Shown: positions 1 through 9,095, numbered from the stretch's first letter. The stretch: DNA of 40,980 nt from Enterococcus nangangensis (GCF_005405245.1 NZ_BJDR01000017.1:1-40980); one strand, 5' to 3'. Notes: a model not told the origin generated them from the sequence alone. Made by a program: numbers and translations.

Positions 1-77
1 CCAACTATTACAAGCTCACCATCTATTTCAGAGTCAGCATTGTATCAAAACTTTTACACAGGATTATGGACTTGACT
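1..77. mobile_element. Terminal fragment of an IS256-like insertion sequence
   Basis: Read on the minus strand, the end of this stretch (GAGTCAAGTCC then TGTGTAAAAGT) resembles the terminal inverted repeat of IS256-family elements, which have AAAGTCC followed by TGTGTAAAAGT. The rest of the element would lie to the left of the window, and no transposase codons are recognisable in the 77 bases shown. The assignment rests on recall of the IS256 end, not on an alignment. The other end, the transposase and the target duplication cannot be seen. Confidence 0.45.
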
Positions 78-112
78 CTTAGGACACTATTATAACCCAA
101 TCGTGTCCTAAG
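78..112. repeat. Perfect 10-bp inverted repeat beside the IS end and the ATPase 3' end
   Basis: CTTAGGACAC (78-87) and GTGTCCTAAG (103-112) form a perfect inverted repeat around a 15-base loop. It lies just past the stop codon of the P-type ATPase, where a terminator is expected, but the minus-strand stem is not followed by a T-tract: the IS256-like end starts there instead. It may be a native terminator whose T-tract was displaced by the insertion. The loop also contains TATAAT on the minus strand. Confidence 0.6.
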
Positions 113-129
113 CTCTACTTTTATTCTAG

Positions 130-2808
130 TTAGTTCGTATGCCCCATCTTCCGTTGCACAAATTTAACAATTTCTACAATTGGAATGATGGCAAAGGCCG
201 TTGCGAAAACTTTCAACCATTGATAGGTATCCAGATGGGCAACTCTAAATAAACTATTAAACCCAGGAACAACAATAGTTACGGCTAAAAGAACAGCAGA
301 AGCTAAAATTGCCCAGTTAAAGGTTTTATTTTTGAAAAGTCCCACTTTAAAGATGGATTGATGGATTGATTTTACGTTGAAAGCATGGAATAACTGAATC
401 AAGCCCAAGGTTGCAAAGGTCATGGTTAACGCGTCGGCGTGCATCAATTCTCCAGTATGCCCTGGTGCTGGGAATAAGAGGGCCATTTTATAGATGAATA
501 AAGCTAAGGCTCCTTGTAAGATCCCTTGATAAACCACACTAGACATTACCCCACCAGAGAAGAAGTTGGATTCACGACCGCGTGGCGCGTGTTTCATCAC
601 GTCTTTTTCCGCTGGCTCCAAGCCTAAAGCAATGGCTGGGAAAGTATCGGTTACTAAGTTAATCCACAATAAGTGAACCGGTAGTAACGTGTCCCAAGCA
701 AGCATCGTCGCGATAAATAAAGTTAAAACTTCGCCGAGGTTGGCTGACAATAAATATTGAATCGTTTTTTGAATGTTGGAGAAAACTTTACGGCCTTCTT
801 CCACCGCTACGACAATTGTCGAGAAGTTATCATCGGCTAAGACCATATCAGAAGCGCCTTTAGAAACTTCCGTCCCAGTAATCCCCATACCAATTCCAAT
901 ATCAGCAGCTTTAAGCGCTGGTGCATCATTCACGCCGTCCCCGGTCATGGCCACCACTTTACCAGCTTTTTGCCATGCTTTGACAATCCGCACTTTGTGT
1001 TCTGGTGAAACCCGTGCGTAAACGGAATAGTGGGTAACTTTTTGAGCAAATTCTTCATCACTTAATTCATTTAATTGGGCACCAGTTAACACTGCGCTAT
1101 CATCGCCTGGTTTAATAATGCCTAAGCGTCCGGCAATGGCTTCAGCGGTATCCCGGTGGTCCCCAGTAATCATGATGGGGCGAATGCCGGCATCTTTAGC
1201 CACGCGTACTGCTTCGGCGGCTTCTTTCCGCTCAGGGTCAATCATCCCTACAAGGCCGGCAAAGATTAAATCTTTTTCGATAGCTTCAGAAGTCATTTCC
1301 GTTGGCTGTTGATCGGCGATACGATAAGCCATCGCCAACACGCGCCAAGCTTGTTTAGCCATTTGCGTATTGCTGGTTAAAATTTCTTGTCGTTTGCTAG
1401 CGGTCAAGGGAACTACTTCGCCGTTTAAATCAATTTCATTACAGCGAGCAATCAAAACATCAGGGGCGCCCTTAGTAGCAACCAAGAAGCGACCATCTGC
1501 CAAACGATGAATCGTCGACATTAACTTCCGATCAGAATCAAAAGGCACTTCAGCAATCCGTGGTTCAGCTGTTAATTTATCTTGTAAGGGATAATCGTGA
1601 TCCATGGCGTATTGAATCATGGCCGTTTCTGTTGGGTCACCGATTAAACTTCCATCTTGTGCTAGTTTGGTATCATTAGCAAAAGTCATAACTTTTAAAG
1701 CCATATTCTCTTCAGAGACACTTTCATTTGCAGGAACTAATTGATCGTTAGTGTATAAACCTTCCACCGTCATTTGGTTTAAGGTTAAGGTACCAGTTTT
1801 ATCCGAACAAATAATATCTGTTGAACCTAATGTTTCCACGGCTGGTAACTTGCGGACGATAGCGTTTCTCTTGGCCATTTTTTGCGTCCCCAAAGCTAAG
1901 ATGATGGTAACAATAGCCGGCAACCCTTCTGGAATTGCGGCTACCGCTAAAGAAATCGCCGTTAAAAGCATTTCAATGGCGTCACGCCCTTGAAAGACCC
2001 CTACTGCAAACATGACTGCCGCAATAATTAAAATGACCCACGTTAAAAATTTACCTAATTGGTTTAAGTTAGCTTTTAAAGGCGTTTGGGTTTCATCAGC
2101 TTGCGCTAACATGCCAGCAATTTTCCCAACTTCAGTCGCCATTCCGGTTCCAACAACAACTCCGACACCACGACCGTACGTCACGTTAGACGTCATGTAA
2201 GCCATGTTGATGCGATCACCAATTCCGGTTTCTTGATCTTCTAAGACAATTAATTCTTTTTCAACCGGGACAGATTCCCCAGTTAAAGCCGCTTCTTCAA
2301 TCTTTAAGCTAGCTGCTTCAACTAAACGTAAATCAGCAGGTACTACATCGCCAGCTTCCAATAAGACGATGTCTCCTGGGACTAACTCATCACTTTTTAC
2401 CGTAACAATGTGACCATCACGTCGCACGCGGGCATTCGGTGAGGCCATTTCTTTTAAGGCTTCAATCGCTTGTTCTGCTTTAGCTTCCTGAATTACCCCA
2501 AAAACAGCGTTAACAATTACTACTAACAAAATAATAATTGCATCGGTTATTTCGTGACCGACAACCGCACTAATCACTGCCGCGACTAATAAAACTAAAA
2601 TCATAAAATCTTTAAATTGGTCAAAAAATTTCGCCAAAAGCGTTTTTTTCTTGCCTTCGTCTAACGCATTTTTACCGTAATCGGCTAAACGTTGTGTAGC
2701 TTCGGTTTCCTTTAATCCTTCCTTAGATGTGGACACAGCTTTTAGGACGTCTTGTGTTGACATCGTATAAAAGGTGTCATGAACTTGTTGCTTCTTTTCC
2801 TCAGACAT
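130..2808 (-). CDS. Cation-exporting P-type ATPase (Ca2+/Mn2+ type)
   Basis: An 892-residue P2-type ATPase that pumps cations across the plasma membrane at the cost of ATP. Visible motifs are TGES near residue 177 (actuator domain), the M4 signature IPEGLP near 293, the phosphorylation site DKTGTLT near 336, GDGVNDAP near 623, and an M6 segment with NLVTDTFPA that resembles SERCA/PMCA-like Ca2+ pumps. Transmembrane helices flank these domains as in the family. The start is placed at the ATG at 2808 because AGGAGGG lies 6-7 bases before it; an upstream in-frame extension has no such site. The preceding leader carries a yybP-ykoY (Mn2+) riboswitch, and streptococcal and lactococcal homologues under that riboswitch export manganese. 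The real ion may therefore be Mn2+ with or without Ca2+; that is inference from the family and the leader. Confidence 0.93.
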   Translation of the reverse strand: MSEEKKQQVHDTFYTMSTQDVLKAVSTSKEGLKETEATQRLADYGKNALDEGKKKTLLAKFFDQFKDFMILVLLVAAVISAVVGHEITDAIIILLVVIVNAVFGVIQEAKAEQAIEALKEMASPNARVRRDGHIVTVKSDELVPGDIVLLEAGDVVPADLRLVEAASLKIEEAALTGESVPVEKELIVLEDQETGIGDRINMAYMTSNVTYGRGVGVVVGTGMATEVGKIAGMLAQADETQTPLKANLNQLGKFLTWVILIIAAVMFAVGVFQGRDAIEMLLTAISLAVAAIPEGLPAIVTIILALGTQKMAKRNAIVRKLPAVETLGSTDIICSDKTGTLTLNQMTVEGLYTNDQLVPANESVSEENMALKVMTFANDTKLAQDGSLIGDPTETAMIQYAMDHDYPLQDKLTAEPRIAEVPFDSDRKLMSTIHRLADGRFLVATKGAPDVLIARCNEIDLNGEVVPLTASKRQEILTSNTQMAKQAWRVLAMAYRIADQQPTEMTSEAIEKDLIFAGLVGMIDPERKEAAEAVRVAKDAGIRPIMITGDHRDTAEAIAGRLGIIKPGDDSAVLTGAQLNELSDEEFAQKVTHYSVYARVSPEHKVRIVKAWQKAGKVVAMTGDGVNDAPALKAADIGIGMGITGTEVSKGASDMVLADDNFSTIVVAVEEGRKVFSNIQKTIQYLLSANLGEVLTLFIATMLAWDTLLPVHLLWINLVTDTFPAIALGLEPAEKDVMKHAPRGRESNFFSGGVMSSVVYQGILQGALALFIYKMALLFPAPGHTGELMHADALTMTFATLGLIQLFHAFNVKSIHQSIFKVGLFKNKTFNWAILASAVLLAVTIVVPGFNSLFRVAHLDTYQWLKVFATAFAIIPIVEIVKFVQRKMGHTN

Positions 2809-2843
2809 GATAGCCCTCCTAGTTTTTTTCTGACTCCACAAGT

Positions 2844-2969
2844 AAAAAAAAAGCGACTTGTGTACGTCATTGTTGACAATACATAAGTCTCACCGATTAA
2901 GACAACACCAGGAAAGGTTTCCACGATGATGATGTTGTCGCAGCGTTGCTGCCAGTTACTCCCCTATGA
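2844..2969 (-). promoter_or_regulatory. yybP-ykoY (manganese) riboswitch with terminator, ahead of the P-type ATPase
   Basis: On the minus strand the leader has AGGGGAGTAACTGGCAGC (from about 2966), a long hairpin with GACAACA/TGGTGTTGTC arms (2901-2940), then GGTGAGACTTATG (2882-2894). These correspond to the conserved GGGGAGUA and GAGACyUwuG segments of the yybP-ykoY class, known to bind Mn2+. The last segment can alternatively pair as GACTTATGTA with TACACAAGTC, followed by a run of T (2844-2852), forming an intrinsic terminator. Expected logic: manganese stabilises the aptamer and lets transcription reach the pump gene. Confidence 0.8.
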
Positions 2970-2988
2970 AAAAAATTCTTACACGTTT

Positions 2989-3017
2989 ATTATACAGAAA
3001 CATTTTATCAGAAACAA
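2989..3017 (-). promoter_or_regulatory. Promoter of the P-type ATPase leader
   Basis: Minus-strand TTGTTT (3012-3017), a 17-base spacer and a perfect TATAAT (2989-2994). Transcription would begin near 2982, placing the riboswitch directly at the 5' end of a leader of about 170 nt. Confidence 0.7.
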
Positions 3018-3027
3018 TCTTTTTACT

Positions 3028-3062
3028 AAAAAAGAAACAAAACTTTTTCAGTTTTGCTTCTT
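3028..3062 (-). terminator. Terminator after the ttcA-like gene
   Basis: Minus-strand stem AAGAAGCAAAACT / AGTTTTGTTTCTT with a short A-rich loop and a T-tract, about 8 bases past the stop codon. Confidence 0.8.
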
Positions 3063-3069
3063 TTCGTTA

Positions 3070-3807
3070 TTAACCAGCTGGGTTCAGCCAAAAATTAGTC
3101 AATTCTCCCCGCTCCATGCCAGCGATAAATTTTTGTCGCACGTCTGGGTAAGTTGCCGCAATTTGACTAACGAAGTGTTTGACTTCTTCGCGTTTTGTTT
3201 TTTTATCTACGGGGCAAGGATTAAAAATCACTGGAATATTTTCAGCAGCCACAAATTGGCACACCGTTTGTTCTTCCAAATAAATTAACGGCCGAATCAA
3301 AGTGATATCCGTCTTTGCTAAATAACTTTTCGGTTCAAAGGAGGCCAAGCGCCCGTGAAACAAAAAATTCATAAAGTAAGTCTCAATGGCGTCATCTAAA
3401 TGATGTCCTAGCGCCACCTTGCTACACCCTAGCTCTTTAGCGCGGCGATATAAAATCCCCCGCCGCAATTTAGCACATAGTGAACACGGGGAAGATTCTT
3501 GTCGGATGTCAAAAATTACTTCGGCAATATTCGTGGGAACTACTTCTAACGCATAGCCTAACTTTTGGCAAAAATCTTTGAGAGGCGTTAAGTCCATTCC
3601 TAAACCCATATCTAAACAAATGGGTACGATTTCAAACGTGTACCCTAAGCGCTCTTGCTTTTTTATCGTATCTAACCAAGACAATAAACTGGTAGAATCT
3701 TTGCCACCACTCAAGCCAATCGCTACTTTTTCGCCAGGAGCAATCATTTGATAATTTAAAATCGCGCGTCTAATGGGATTGTAATAGCGTTGATTTTCTT
3801 TACTCAA
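3070..3807 (-). CDS. TtcA-family tRNA thiolation protein (PP-loop ATPase)
   Basis: A 245-residue cytosolic protein with the PP-loop SGGKDS near residue 34, which binds ATP and activates the tRNA base, a CSLC pair in the middle and a third cysteine in NPCP near the C-terminus. This cysteine arrangement fits the TtcA/TtuA group, which adds sulfur to a tRNA base using an Fe-S cluster; TtcA itself makes 2-thiocytidine at position 32. It is shorter than the proteobacterial enzyme, so the exact tRNA target is uncertain. The start is TTG at 3807; its ribosome binding site AAAGGAG lies inside the last codons of the upstream sulfatase gene, which stops only 3 bases earlier, so the two genes are probably translationally coupled. 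Confidence 0.8.
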   Translation of the reverse strand: MSKENQRYYNPIRRAILNYQMIAPGEKVAIGLSGGKDSTSLLSWLDTIKKQERLGYTFEIVPICLDMGLGMDLTPLKDFCQKLGYALEVVPTNIAEVIFDIRQESSPCSLCAKLRRGILYRRAKELGCSKVALGHHLDDAIETYFMNFLFHGRLASFEPKSYLAKTDITLIRPLIYLEEQTVCQFVAAENIPVIFNPCPVDKKTKREEVKHFVSQIAATYPDVRQKFIAGMERGELTNFWLNPAG

Positions 3808-3810
3808 AGT

Positions 3811-5676
3811 TTACTCCTTTCCATCTTTAAAAAAGTCCAGCGCCGTGGCATATTGTTTGCCACTGACCGTATCATACTGAATTAATTTGTAGGTTTCATA
3901 AAGTTTTTCAGCGTCTGCATCAAAAGGATATTCACTAGCAAACGTCGTTCCCGTGTAATACATATTGCTTTCAAAGGCTGGCATTTTTTCCTGCAAAGCT
4001 TGTAGAAAAGCGTAAAAACCTGTTTCTTTGAGACCTGCTTGTTGCATCAGCTCACTAGCAAAGTAAAAAGGACTGGTGGTGACGTTGTGATCGTCACTGT
4101 CCACTAACTGCCCTTGGCTATCGAAAAAGAGAAATTCCGTGAGGTGCAAGTTAGCTGTCTCATTAGCAGCTTGAATAGCATCGCTATAAATACTCGGCAA
4201 ATGGTCGCCCCAAAAAACCACGAGGGTTCGCTGATCACTGGTCTCCAGTTGGGCTAAAAAGTTCTGTAAAGCAATTGCGGCATAATGCACATCTTGATAA
4301 TAATTTTCCATGGAAGTATTAGCCGGCGTCGTCGCAAAATCTAAGGTGTCATATTTACCACTATAAGGCATATGAGTTTGCATGGTAACTAAGTGGATAA
4401 ATTGCGGTGTCGTACTGTCCAATTGGTCTAAGACTTGTTGATAAGCTGACGCATCCGAAATATATGGATTATTTTCTAAGGTATCGTCATAGTCAATCGT
4501 CTCTTGGGAGATAAATTGATCAAAACCTAAAACGTTGTAGACATCTTGCCGTTTATACATGGAGGTATTGTACGGATGAATTGCGGTCGTCTCGTAGCCG
4601 CGTTCAGCTAGTAGCGAAACAATGCTGGGAAAACTTTTAAAATTCGTCAGCAATTGCGTATAAGGGGTGGTTAATTGTGGATTAAAAAGCTCCATCCCAA
4701 AACTCGTCAAGGCTTCAAATTCAATATTAGCCGTGCCACCCCCATAGCCTGGGGACAACATCTGACCCGAATACGTTTGTTGAGCGACTTCCCGATATGG
4801 CGTTAAAGGATCGCCATCAATCGTAAACCCCTTTAAGCGCGTCCCATCGGAAAAGCTTTCTGACATGACAAAGACGATATTCGGCGTATCTTCACCACTA
4901 GTGAGGGTATCATTGTAGCTGGCCGCTTTTTTTTGGTAATCCGCCACAATGTCCGTCATGGTTTCTTTTGAATAATCCGCCGGCTGGTCCATGGCGGGCA
5001 CATTCAAGTTAAACAAAAAACCACCCACAAAGCCAACGTTGTAATAGTTCATCTTTTGCGAATAAGGAATCCATAACGCACTGCGGTCGTAGGCTTTTTT
5101 CAAAAGATTACCGCTTTGATTAAAGTTGCCGGCATAAAATAAAGCAAAGCCGCTTAATAACAAGCCAGCAAAACGCAAAATTTGGATTTTTTGTCCTAGC
5201 TGAAAACTTAAAATAAAACGCCAAAGGGCAAAAAAGACTGCTAAGACAATTAAAAGAGCACCTAAAACAAAAAGTGGTGTACCCCCCATATCTTTTAGGA
5301 GACTCCACTGGGTTACCATTTTCAAATCATCGGGGTAAACTGGTTCCATCCGGTATTTCATTTTTAAATAGGTGGCAATGCCTAGTAAAAAGACACTGAC
5401 GAGATAAAGACTCAAGCCTCCCCAATAAGAACCTAGGATACTGATGATAAAAAGAGCAAGCATCAATAAGACGCCCGTCCCTAATAAAAATTTTTCTGTG
5501 TGCCACGATAAGGCAAACTTCAATGCCAAATCTAGCGAGCGATCATTTTGCATGTACTGTAAATACAAATCAGAAAGATAAACGCAGACAACTAACAGTA
5601 AACCCAAGACAATACTTTTGCCTTTAGTCAGTTGGACTTTCTTTTTACGAATAAACATTTTTTTTATTTTTTGCAA
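3811..5676 (-). CDS. LTA synthase family membrane sulfatase
   Basis: About 621 residues with five hydrophobic segments in the first 200 residues and an extracellular alkaline-phosphatase/sulfatase fold behind them. The metal ligand region reads NIVFVMSESFSD, the expected catalytic threonine is in GGGTANIEFE, and FWGDHLPS supplies a further Asp-His metal pair, as in LtaS-type phosphoglycerol transferases. Such enzymes move glycerol-phosphate or a similar group onto cell-envelope glycans or lipids. It is not clearly the housekeeping LtaS, so I leave the symbol blank. The TTG at 5676 is the best start because AAGGAG lies 8 bases before it; an upstream TTG at 5709 lacks a good site. Its partner is the coupled ttcA-like gene, with no obvious functional link. 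Confidence 0.85.
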   Translation of the reverse strand: MQKIKKMFIRKKKVQLTKGKSIVLGLLLVVCVYLSDLYLQYMQNDRSLDLALKFALSWHTEKFLLGTGVLLMLALFIISILGSYWGGLSLYLVSVFLLGIATYLKMKYRMEPVYPDDLKMVTQWSLLKDMGGTPLFVLGALLIVLAVFFALWRFILSFQLGQKIQILRFAGLLLSGFALFYAGNFNQSGNLLKKAYDRSALWIPYSQKMNYYNVGFVGGFLFNLNVPAMDQPADYSKETMTDIVADYQKKAASYNDTLTSGEDTPNIVFVMSESFSDGTRLKGFTIDGDPLTPYREVAQQTYSGQMLSPGYGGGTANIEFEALTSFGMELFNPQLTTPYTQLLTNFKSFPSIVSLLAERGYETTAIHPYNTSMYKRQDVYNVLGFDQFISQETIDYDDTLENNPYISDASAYQQVLDQLDSTTPQFIHLVTMQTHMPYSGKYDTLDFATTPANTSMENYYQDVHYAAIALQNFLAQLETSDQRTLVVFWGDHLPSIYSDAIQAANETANLHLTEFLFFDSQGQLVDSDDHNVTTSPFYFASELMQQAGLKETGFYAFLQALQEKMPAFESNMYYTGTTFASEYPFDADAEKLYETYKLIQYDTVSGKQYATALDFFKDGKE

Positions 5677-5719
5677 GTCCAGGACTCCTTGTGCTGGGAA
5701 ATTTACCAACAGTTTCCCT

Positions 5720-5771
5720 AAAAAACAAATAAGGAAAATAGCCTAAAGACCAGCGGATATTTTCCTTATTT
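5720..5771 (-). terminator. Terminator after nadE
   Basis: Perfect 14-bp stem AAATAAGGAAAATA / TATTTTCCTTATTT (5758-5771 and 5727-5740), followed on the minus strand by GTTTTTT. It closes the glycosyltransferase-pncB-nadE operon. A weak TTGTTT-17-TAAATT promoter for the LTA-synthase-like gene could start in its T-tract. Confidence 0.88.
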
Positions 5772-5785
5772 ATCTGATGAAATTT

Positions 5786-6607
5786 TTATTGCCAAAAATC
5801 ATCAAAGACGGTAATGGGCAAATGTCGTTTATGTTGGGTCTTTAAGTACCAATTTTCGATTTTTTTGGCAGCATTTTCCGCGATGCTCTGACCTTCCAAG
5901 TAGTCATCAATTTCTTGGTAGGTTACCCCTAGCGCTACTTCGTCAGCAATTAAAGGTTTATCATCTTCTAAATCCGCTGTAGGAACTTTTTCATAAAGCG
6001 CAGCTGGGGCTCCCAGTTCTTTTAATAAAGCTTTCCCTTGTCGTTTGTTTAAACGAAATAGCGGCAACAAGTCAGCACCGCCATCGCCAAATTTTGTATA
6101 AAAGCCGGTGACATTTTCAGCAGCGTGGTCGGTCCCAATCACGGCCCCACTATTAGCTCCCGCTACCGCGTATTGCATAATCATCCGTTGCCGCGCTTTA
6201 ATATTGCCTTTATTAAAATCAGAGAGCACAACCCCGCTCTCTTTTAAAATAGTCGCTGCTGCATCGACACTAGGGCGAATATCTAACGTTAAACTTTCAT
6301 CAGGTTGAATAAAGTCTAAGGCTTTTTGGGCATCTCCTTCATCCTTTTGTACGCCATAAGGCAAACGGATGGCGATGAATTTAAAGTCACAGCCTTCTTT
6401 TTGTAGTTCAGTGGCGGCGATTTGCGCTAAGCGTCCTGCTAAACTAGAATCTTGACCGCCACTAATCCCTAAGACGAAACTTTTTAAAAATTTATTTTTT
6501 TTCACGTAAGCTTTTAAAAAGTCTACACTGCGGCGAATTTCTACTGCCGCATCAATTGTTGGTTGGACGCCTAATTCCTCGATAATTTCTTTTTGTAAGG
6601 GTCTCAT
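5786..6607 (-). CDS. nadE: NH3-dependent NAD+ synthetase
   Basis: A 273-residue cytosolic enzyme that amidates nicotinate adenine dinucleotide to NAD+ using ammonia and ATP, the last step of NAD synthesis. The ATP pyrophosphatase P-loop GISGGQDSS is near residue 48. A further conserved block reads [19 protein letters not shown] around 160, and the length matches the bacterial ammonia-dependent type with no glutaminase domain. The ATG at 6607 is 1 base past the pncB stop codon, and its ribosome binding site AAAGGAG lies in the pncB tail, so it is coupled to the gene that makes its upstream metabolite. Confidence 0.95.
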   Translation of the reverse strand: MRPLQKEIIEELGVQPTIDAAVEIRRSVDFLKAYVKKNKFLKSFVLGISGGQDSSLAGRLAQIAATELQKEGCDFKFIAIRLPYGVQKDEGDAQKALDFIQPDESLTLDIRPSVDAAATILKESGVVLSDFNKGNIKARQRMIMQYAVAGANSGAVIGTDHAAENVTGFYTKFGDGGADLLPLFRLNKRQGKALLKELGAPAALYEKVPTADLEDDKPLIADEVALGVTYQEIDDYLEGQSIAENAAKKIENWYLKTQHKRHLPITVFDDFWQ

Positions 6608-6608
6608 C

Positions 6609-8078
6609 CTAAGCGTCTCCTTTCAAAGTCAGATTGGCAACACCTTGCCGTACTGTTTCAATTAATTTCATCTTGTGGTTCCACAGATCCGCCGACAAGT
6701 CTACTGGATATTTTTGCGGATTCAAGTCACGTTTGTATTCATCCCACAAAGAATCGAGATTCTCTTTGGCGTACTCTTTAATCGCTGGTAGCGTTGGTAA
6801 TTCATAAACGCGCTTACCTGCCAAATAAATATCTTGTAACAAAGGTCGCGCTTCAAAATTCCGCACGCGCTTATTGATGAAAGTATGCACGGGATGGAAC
6901 ATATAAAGCTCTTCTTCTAAGCGAGGATCTTCGTCTAACAAAGTAATGTAATCCCCTTCAGATTTACCGCCATCTTTTCTAGTGATGCGCCAAACTTGTT
7001 TTTTACCTGGCGTCGATACTTTTTCAGCGTTACTGGAAAGTTTGATGGTATCCACTAACTGCCCATCTGCCCCTTCAATAGCAACTAGTTTGTAGACCGC
7101 CCCTAATGCTGGTTGGTCATAGGCCGTAATTAATTTAGTGCCGACACCCCAAACATCAATTTTAGCTTTTTGCATTTTTAAAGATAGAATCGTATTTTCA
7201 TCTAAATCATTAGAAGCGTAAATCTTGGCGTTAATAAAGCCCGCTTCATCTAGTTGCGCCCGTACTTTTTTAGAAATATAAGCCATGTCGCCGCTATCAA
7301 TACGCACCCCTAAGAAATTAATTTCAGCCCCTAGTTCTTTAGCCACGCGAATCGCAGAAGGCACACCAGATTTTAAGGTGTCATAAGTATCCACTAAGAA
7401 AACACAATCTTTGTGTGTCTTAGCATAGGCCATAAAAGCTTCGTAGTCGTTACCGTAAGATTGCACTAAAGAATGGGCATGGGTCCCAGAAGCAGGAATG
7501 CCAAAAATTTTACCGGCCCGCACGTTACTAGTCGCATCAGCACCGCCAATAAAGGCCGCACGCGTCCCCCAAATGGCCGCATCCATCTCTTGGGCACGAC
7601 GAGAACCAAACTCCAACAAAGGATCGTCCCCAACTACGGATTTGATGCGGGAAGCTTTAGTGGCAATTAAGGTTTGGTAATTGACGATGTTAAGTAAAGC
7701 CGTCTCCACCAACTGACACTGCGCCAAAGGACCTTCTACTTGGACAATCGGTTCACCATTAAAGACTAAATCACCTTCCACGGCTGAGCGAATCGTACAG
7801 GCAAATTTAAAATTTTTTAAGTACGTTAAAAAGTCGGCTGGATAATCCAAACTTTTAAGATAAGCTAAGTCTGACTCCGAAAATTTAAGGTTGTCAAAAT
7901 AATTAACTAAACGTTCTAAACCGGCAAAAATTGCATACCCATTTTGAAAAGGTAAATCTCTGAAGTAACATTCAAAAACCGCATGTAAATTTTCGCGACC
8001 TAGTTCCCAATAAGTTTGCATCATGTTAATTTGGTATAAATCCGTGTGTAAAGTTAAGCTATCATCTGGATAATTCAT
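6609..8078 (-). CDS. pncB: Nicotinate phosphoribosyltransferase
   Basis: A 489-residue cytosolic enzyme that joins nicotinate to PRPP to make nicotinate mononucleotide, the entry step of NAD salvage. The N-terminus ([13 protein letters not shown]) and the segments [18 protein letters not shown] and GVRIDSGD are typical of the larger Firmicute NAPRTase family. The ATG at 8078 is chosen because AAAAGGAG lies 8 bases before it; an earlier in-frame ATG would itself overlap that site. The start lies within the end of the glycosyltransferase gene (17-base overlap), and nadE follows after 1 base, so the three genes form one operon. Confidence 0.95.
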   Translation of the reverse strand: MNYPDDSLTLHTDLYQINMMQTYWELGRENLHAVFECYFRDLPFQNGYAIFAGLERLVNYFDNLKFSESDLAYLKSLDYPADFLTYLKNFKFACTIRSAVEGDLVFNGEPIVQVEGPLAQCQLVETALLNIVNYQTLIATKASRIKSVVGDDPLLEFGSRRAQEMDAAIWGTRAAFIGGADATSNVRAGKIFGIPASGTHAHSLVQSYGNDYEAFMAYAKTHKDCVFLVDTYDTLKSGVPSAIRVAKELGAEINFLGVRIDSGDMAYISKKVRAQLDEAGFINAKIYASNDLDENTILSLKMQKAKIDVWGVGTKLITAYDQPALGAVYKLVAIEGADGQLVDTIKLSSNAEKVSTPGKKQVWRITRKDGGKSEGDYITLLDEDPRLEEELYMFHPVHTFINKRVRNFEARPLLQDIYLAGKRVYELPTLPAIKEYAKENLDSLWDEYKRDLNPQKYPVDLSADLWNHKMKLIETVRQGVANLTLKGDA

Positions 8079-9015
8079 CAGTCTGCTCCTTTTTTTCATC
8101 AGATTCTTTAATAATGTAGTGGGGTCGATCTTTGGTTTCTAAAAAGATTTTGCCAATATATTTACCGACAATCCCCAAAGCAAATAATTGTAAACCGCCA
8201 ACAAAAAGAACAATGGTGGCTAGTGATGGCCAGCCGCTAGTAGGATCACCGAAAATCAAAGTCCGTACCACAATAACAATCATAAAAATTGCCGCTAACA
8301 AACAAGAGATTATGCCGGTAAAAGAAGCAATCGTCAAAGGAAAATCCGAAAAATTCACAATAGCTTCTAAAGAGTAGCTAAACAAACTCCAAAAACTCCA
8401 CGAAGTTTTCCCCGCGATCCGTTCGCGATTTTCATAAGGCAAGTAAGTTGTGCGATACCCGACCCAAGAAAAGATGCCTTTTGAGAAACGATTATATTCT
8501 TGTAAAGATAAAATACTATCTACTACTTGCCGCGTCATCATGCGATAATCGCGCACCCCAGAAAGCATGGGGGTTTTAGAAATCTTACTCATTAAGTAAT
8601 AAAACATCCGGGAAAATAAACTGCGTAAGATAGGTTCACCTTTACGGTCCATGCGCCGCGTCCCCACCACATCAAAGTGTTCCTCTTGAATCAAGCGCAA
8701 CATTTCTGCGAGCATTTCTGGCGGATCTTGCAAATCAGCATCCATCACTACCACGTAATCCCCTTGCGCTTGCGTCAGGCCCGCTAAAAGACCCGCTTCT
8801 TTACCAAAATTGCGGGAAAAAGATTGAAAGTGACAACGCGGATTCGTCGCTGCTAATTTTCTTAAGACGGTTAAGGTGCCATCCGTGGAGCCATCGTCCA
8901 CAAAATAATAGGCGACAGTTAACGGGAGTGACGCTTCGATTTTGGTGAGAGCTTCCATAAAATACGGTAGTGCCTCTTCTTCATTGTAACAGGGCACCAC
9001 GATACTCAATTCCAT
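8062..9015 (-). CDS. Family 2 glycosyltransferase with two C-terminal membrane helices
   Basis: A 317-residue inverting GT-A glycosyltransferase. The N-terminus SIVVPCYNEEE and the DADLQDPPE segment (nucleotide-sugar and metal binding) mark a GT2 domain of the polyprenyl-phosphate sugar transferase group (GtrB, YkcC, CsbB, DPM1-like). Two hydrophobic segments (about 230-255 and 265-290) anchor it in the membrane. Such enzymes load a sugar onto undecaprenyl phosphate for decoration of teichoic acids or polysaccharides. The donor sugar is unknown and no flippase or GT-C partner is seen next to it. The ATG at 9015 has AGGAGG 7 bases before it; an in-frame TTG precedes it. It is the first gene of the pncB-nadE operon, an odd mix of envelope and NAD functions. 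Confidence 0.88.
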   Translation of the reverse strand: MELSIVVPCYNEEEALPYFMEALTKIEASLPLTVAYYFVDDGSTDGTLTVLRKLAATNPRCHFQSFSRNFGKEAGLLAGLTQAQGDYVVVMDADLQDPPEMLAEMLRLIQEEHFDVVGTRRMDRKGEPILRSLFSRMFYYLMSKISKTPMLSGVRDYRMMTRQVVDSILSLQEYNRFSKGIFSWVGYRTTYLPYENRERIAGKTSWSFWSLFSYSLEAIVNFSDFPLTIASFTGIISCLLAAIFMIVIVVRTLIFGDPTSGWPSLATIVLFVGGLQLFALGIVGKYIGKIFLETKDRPHYIIKESDEKKEQTDELSR

Positions 9016-9046
9016 CAAGGTTCCTCCTCAAGTTTTCTTATGCTCT

Positions 9047-9074
9047 ATTTTAGCAAATTCCCGCTACTTTGCAA
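9047..9074 (-). promoter_or_regulatory. Promoter of the glycosyltransferase-pncB-nadE operon
   Basis: Minus-strand TTGCAA (9069-9074), a 16-base spacer and TAAAAT (9047-9052), about 30 bases before the glycosyltransferase start. Confidence 0.6.
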
Positions 9075-9095
9075 AAAAAACTGAATGATTTTCAG
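9073..9095 (-). terminator. Weak terminator after gpmA
   Basis: Short stem CTGAA / TTCAG with a 5-base loop followed by eight T on the minus strand. The stem is only 5 bp, so termination may be partial. Confidence 0.45.

Noticed and set aside
2926-3288. A 120-codon plus-strand frame across the riboswitch region and the ttcA 3' end
   Set aside because: It covers the promoter, terminator and coding parts of opposite-strand elements and has no recognisable domain or site for translation.
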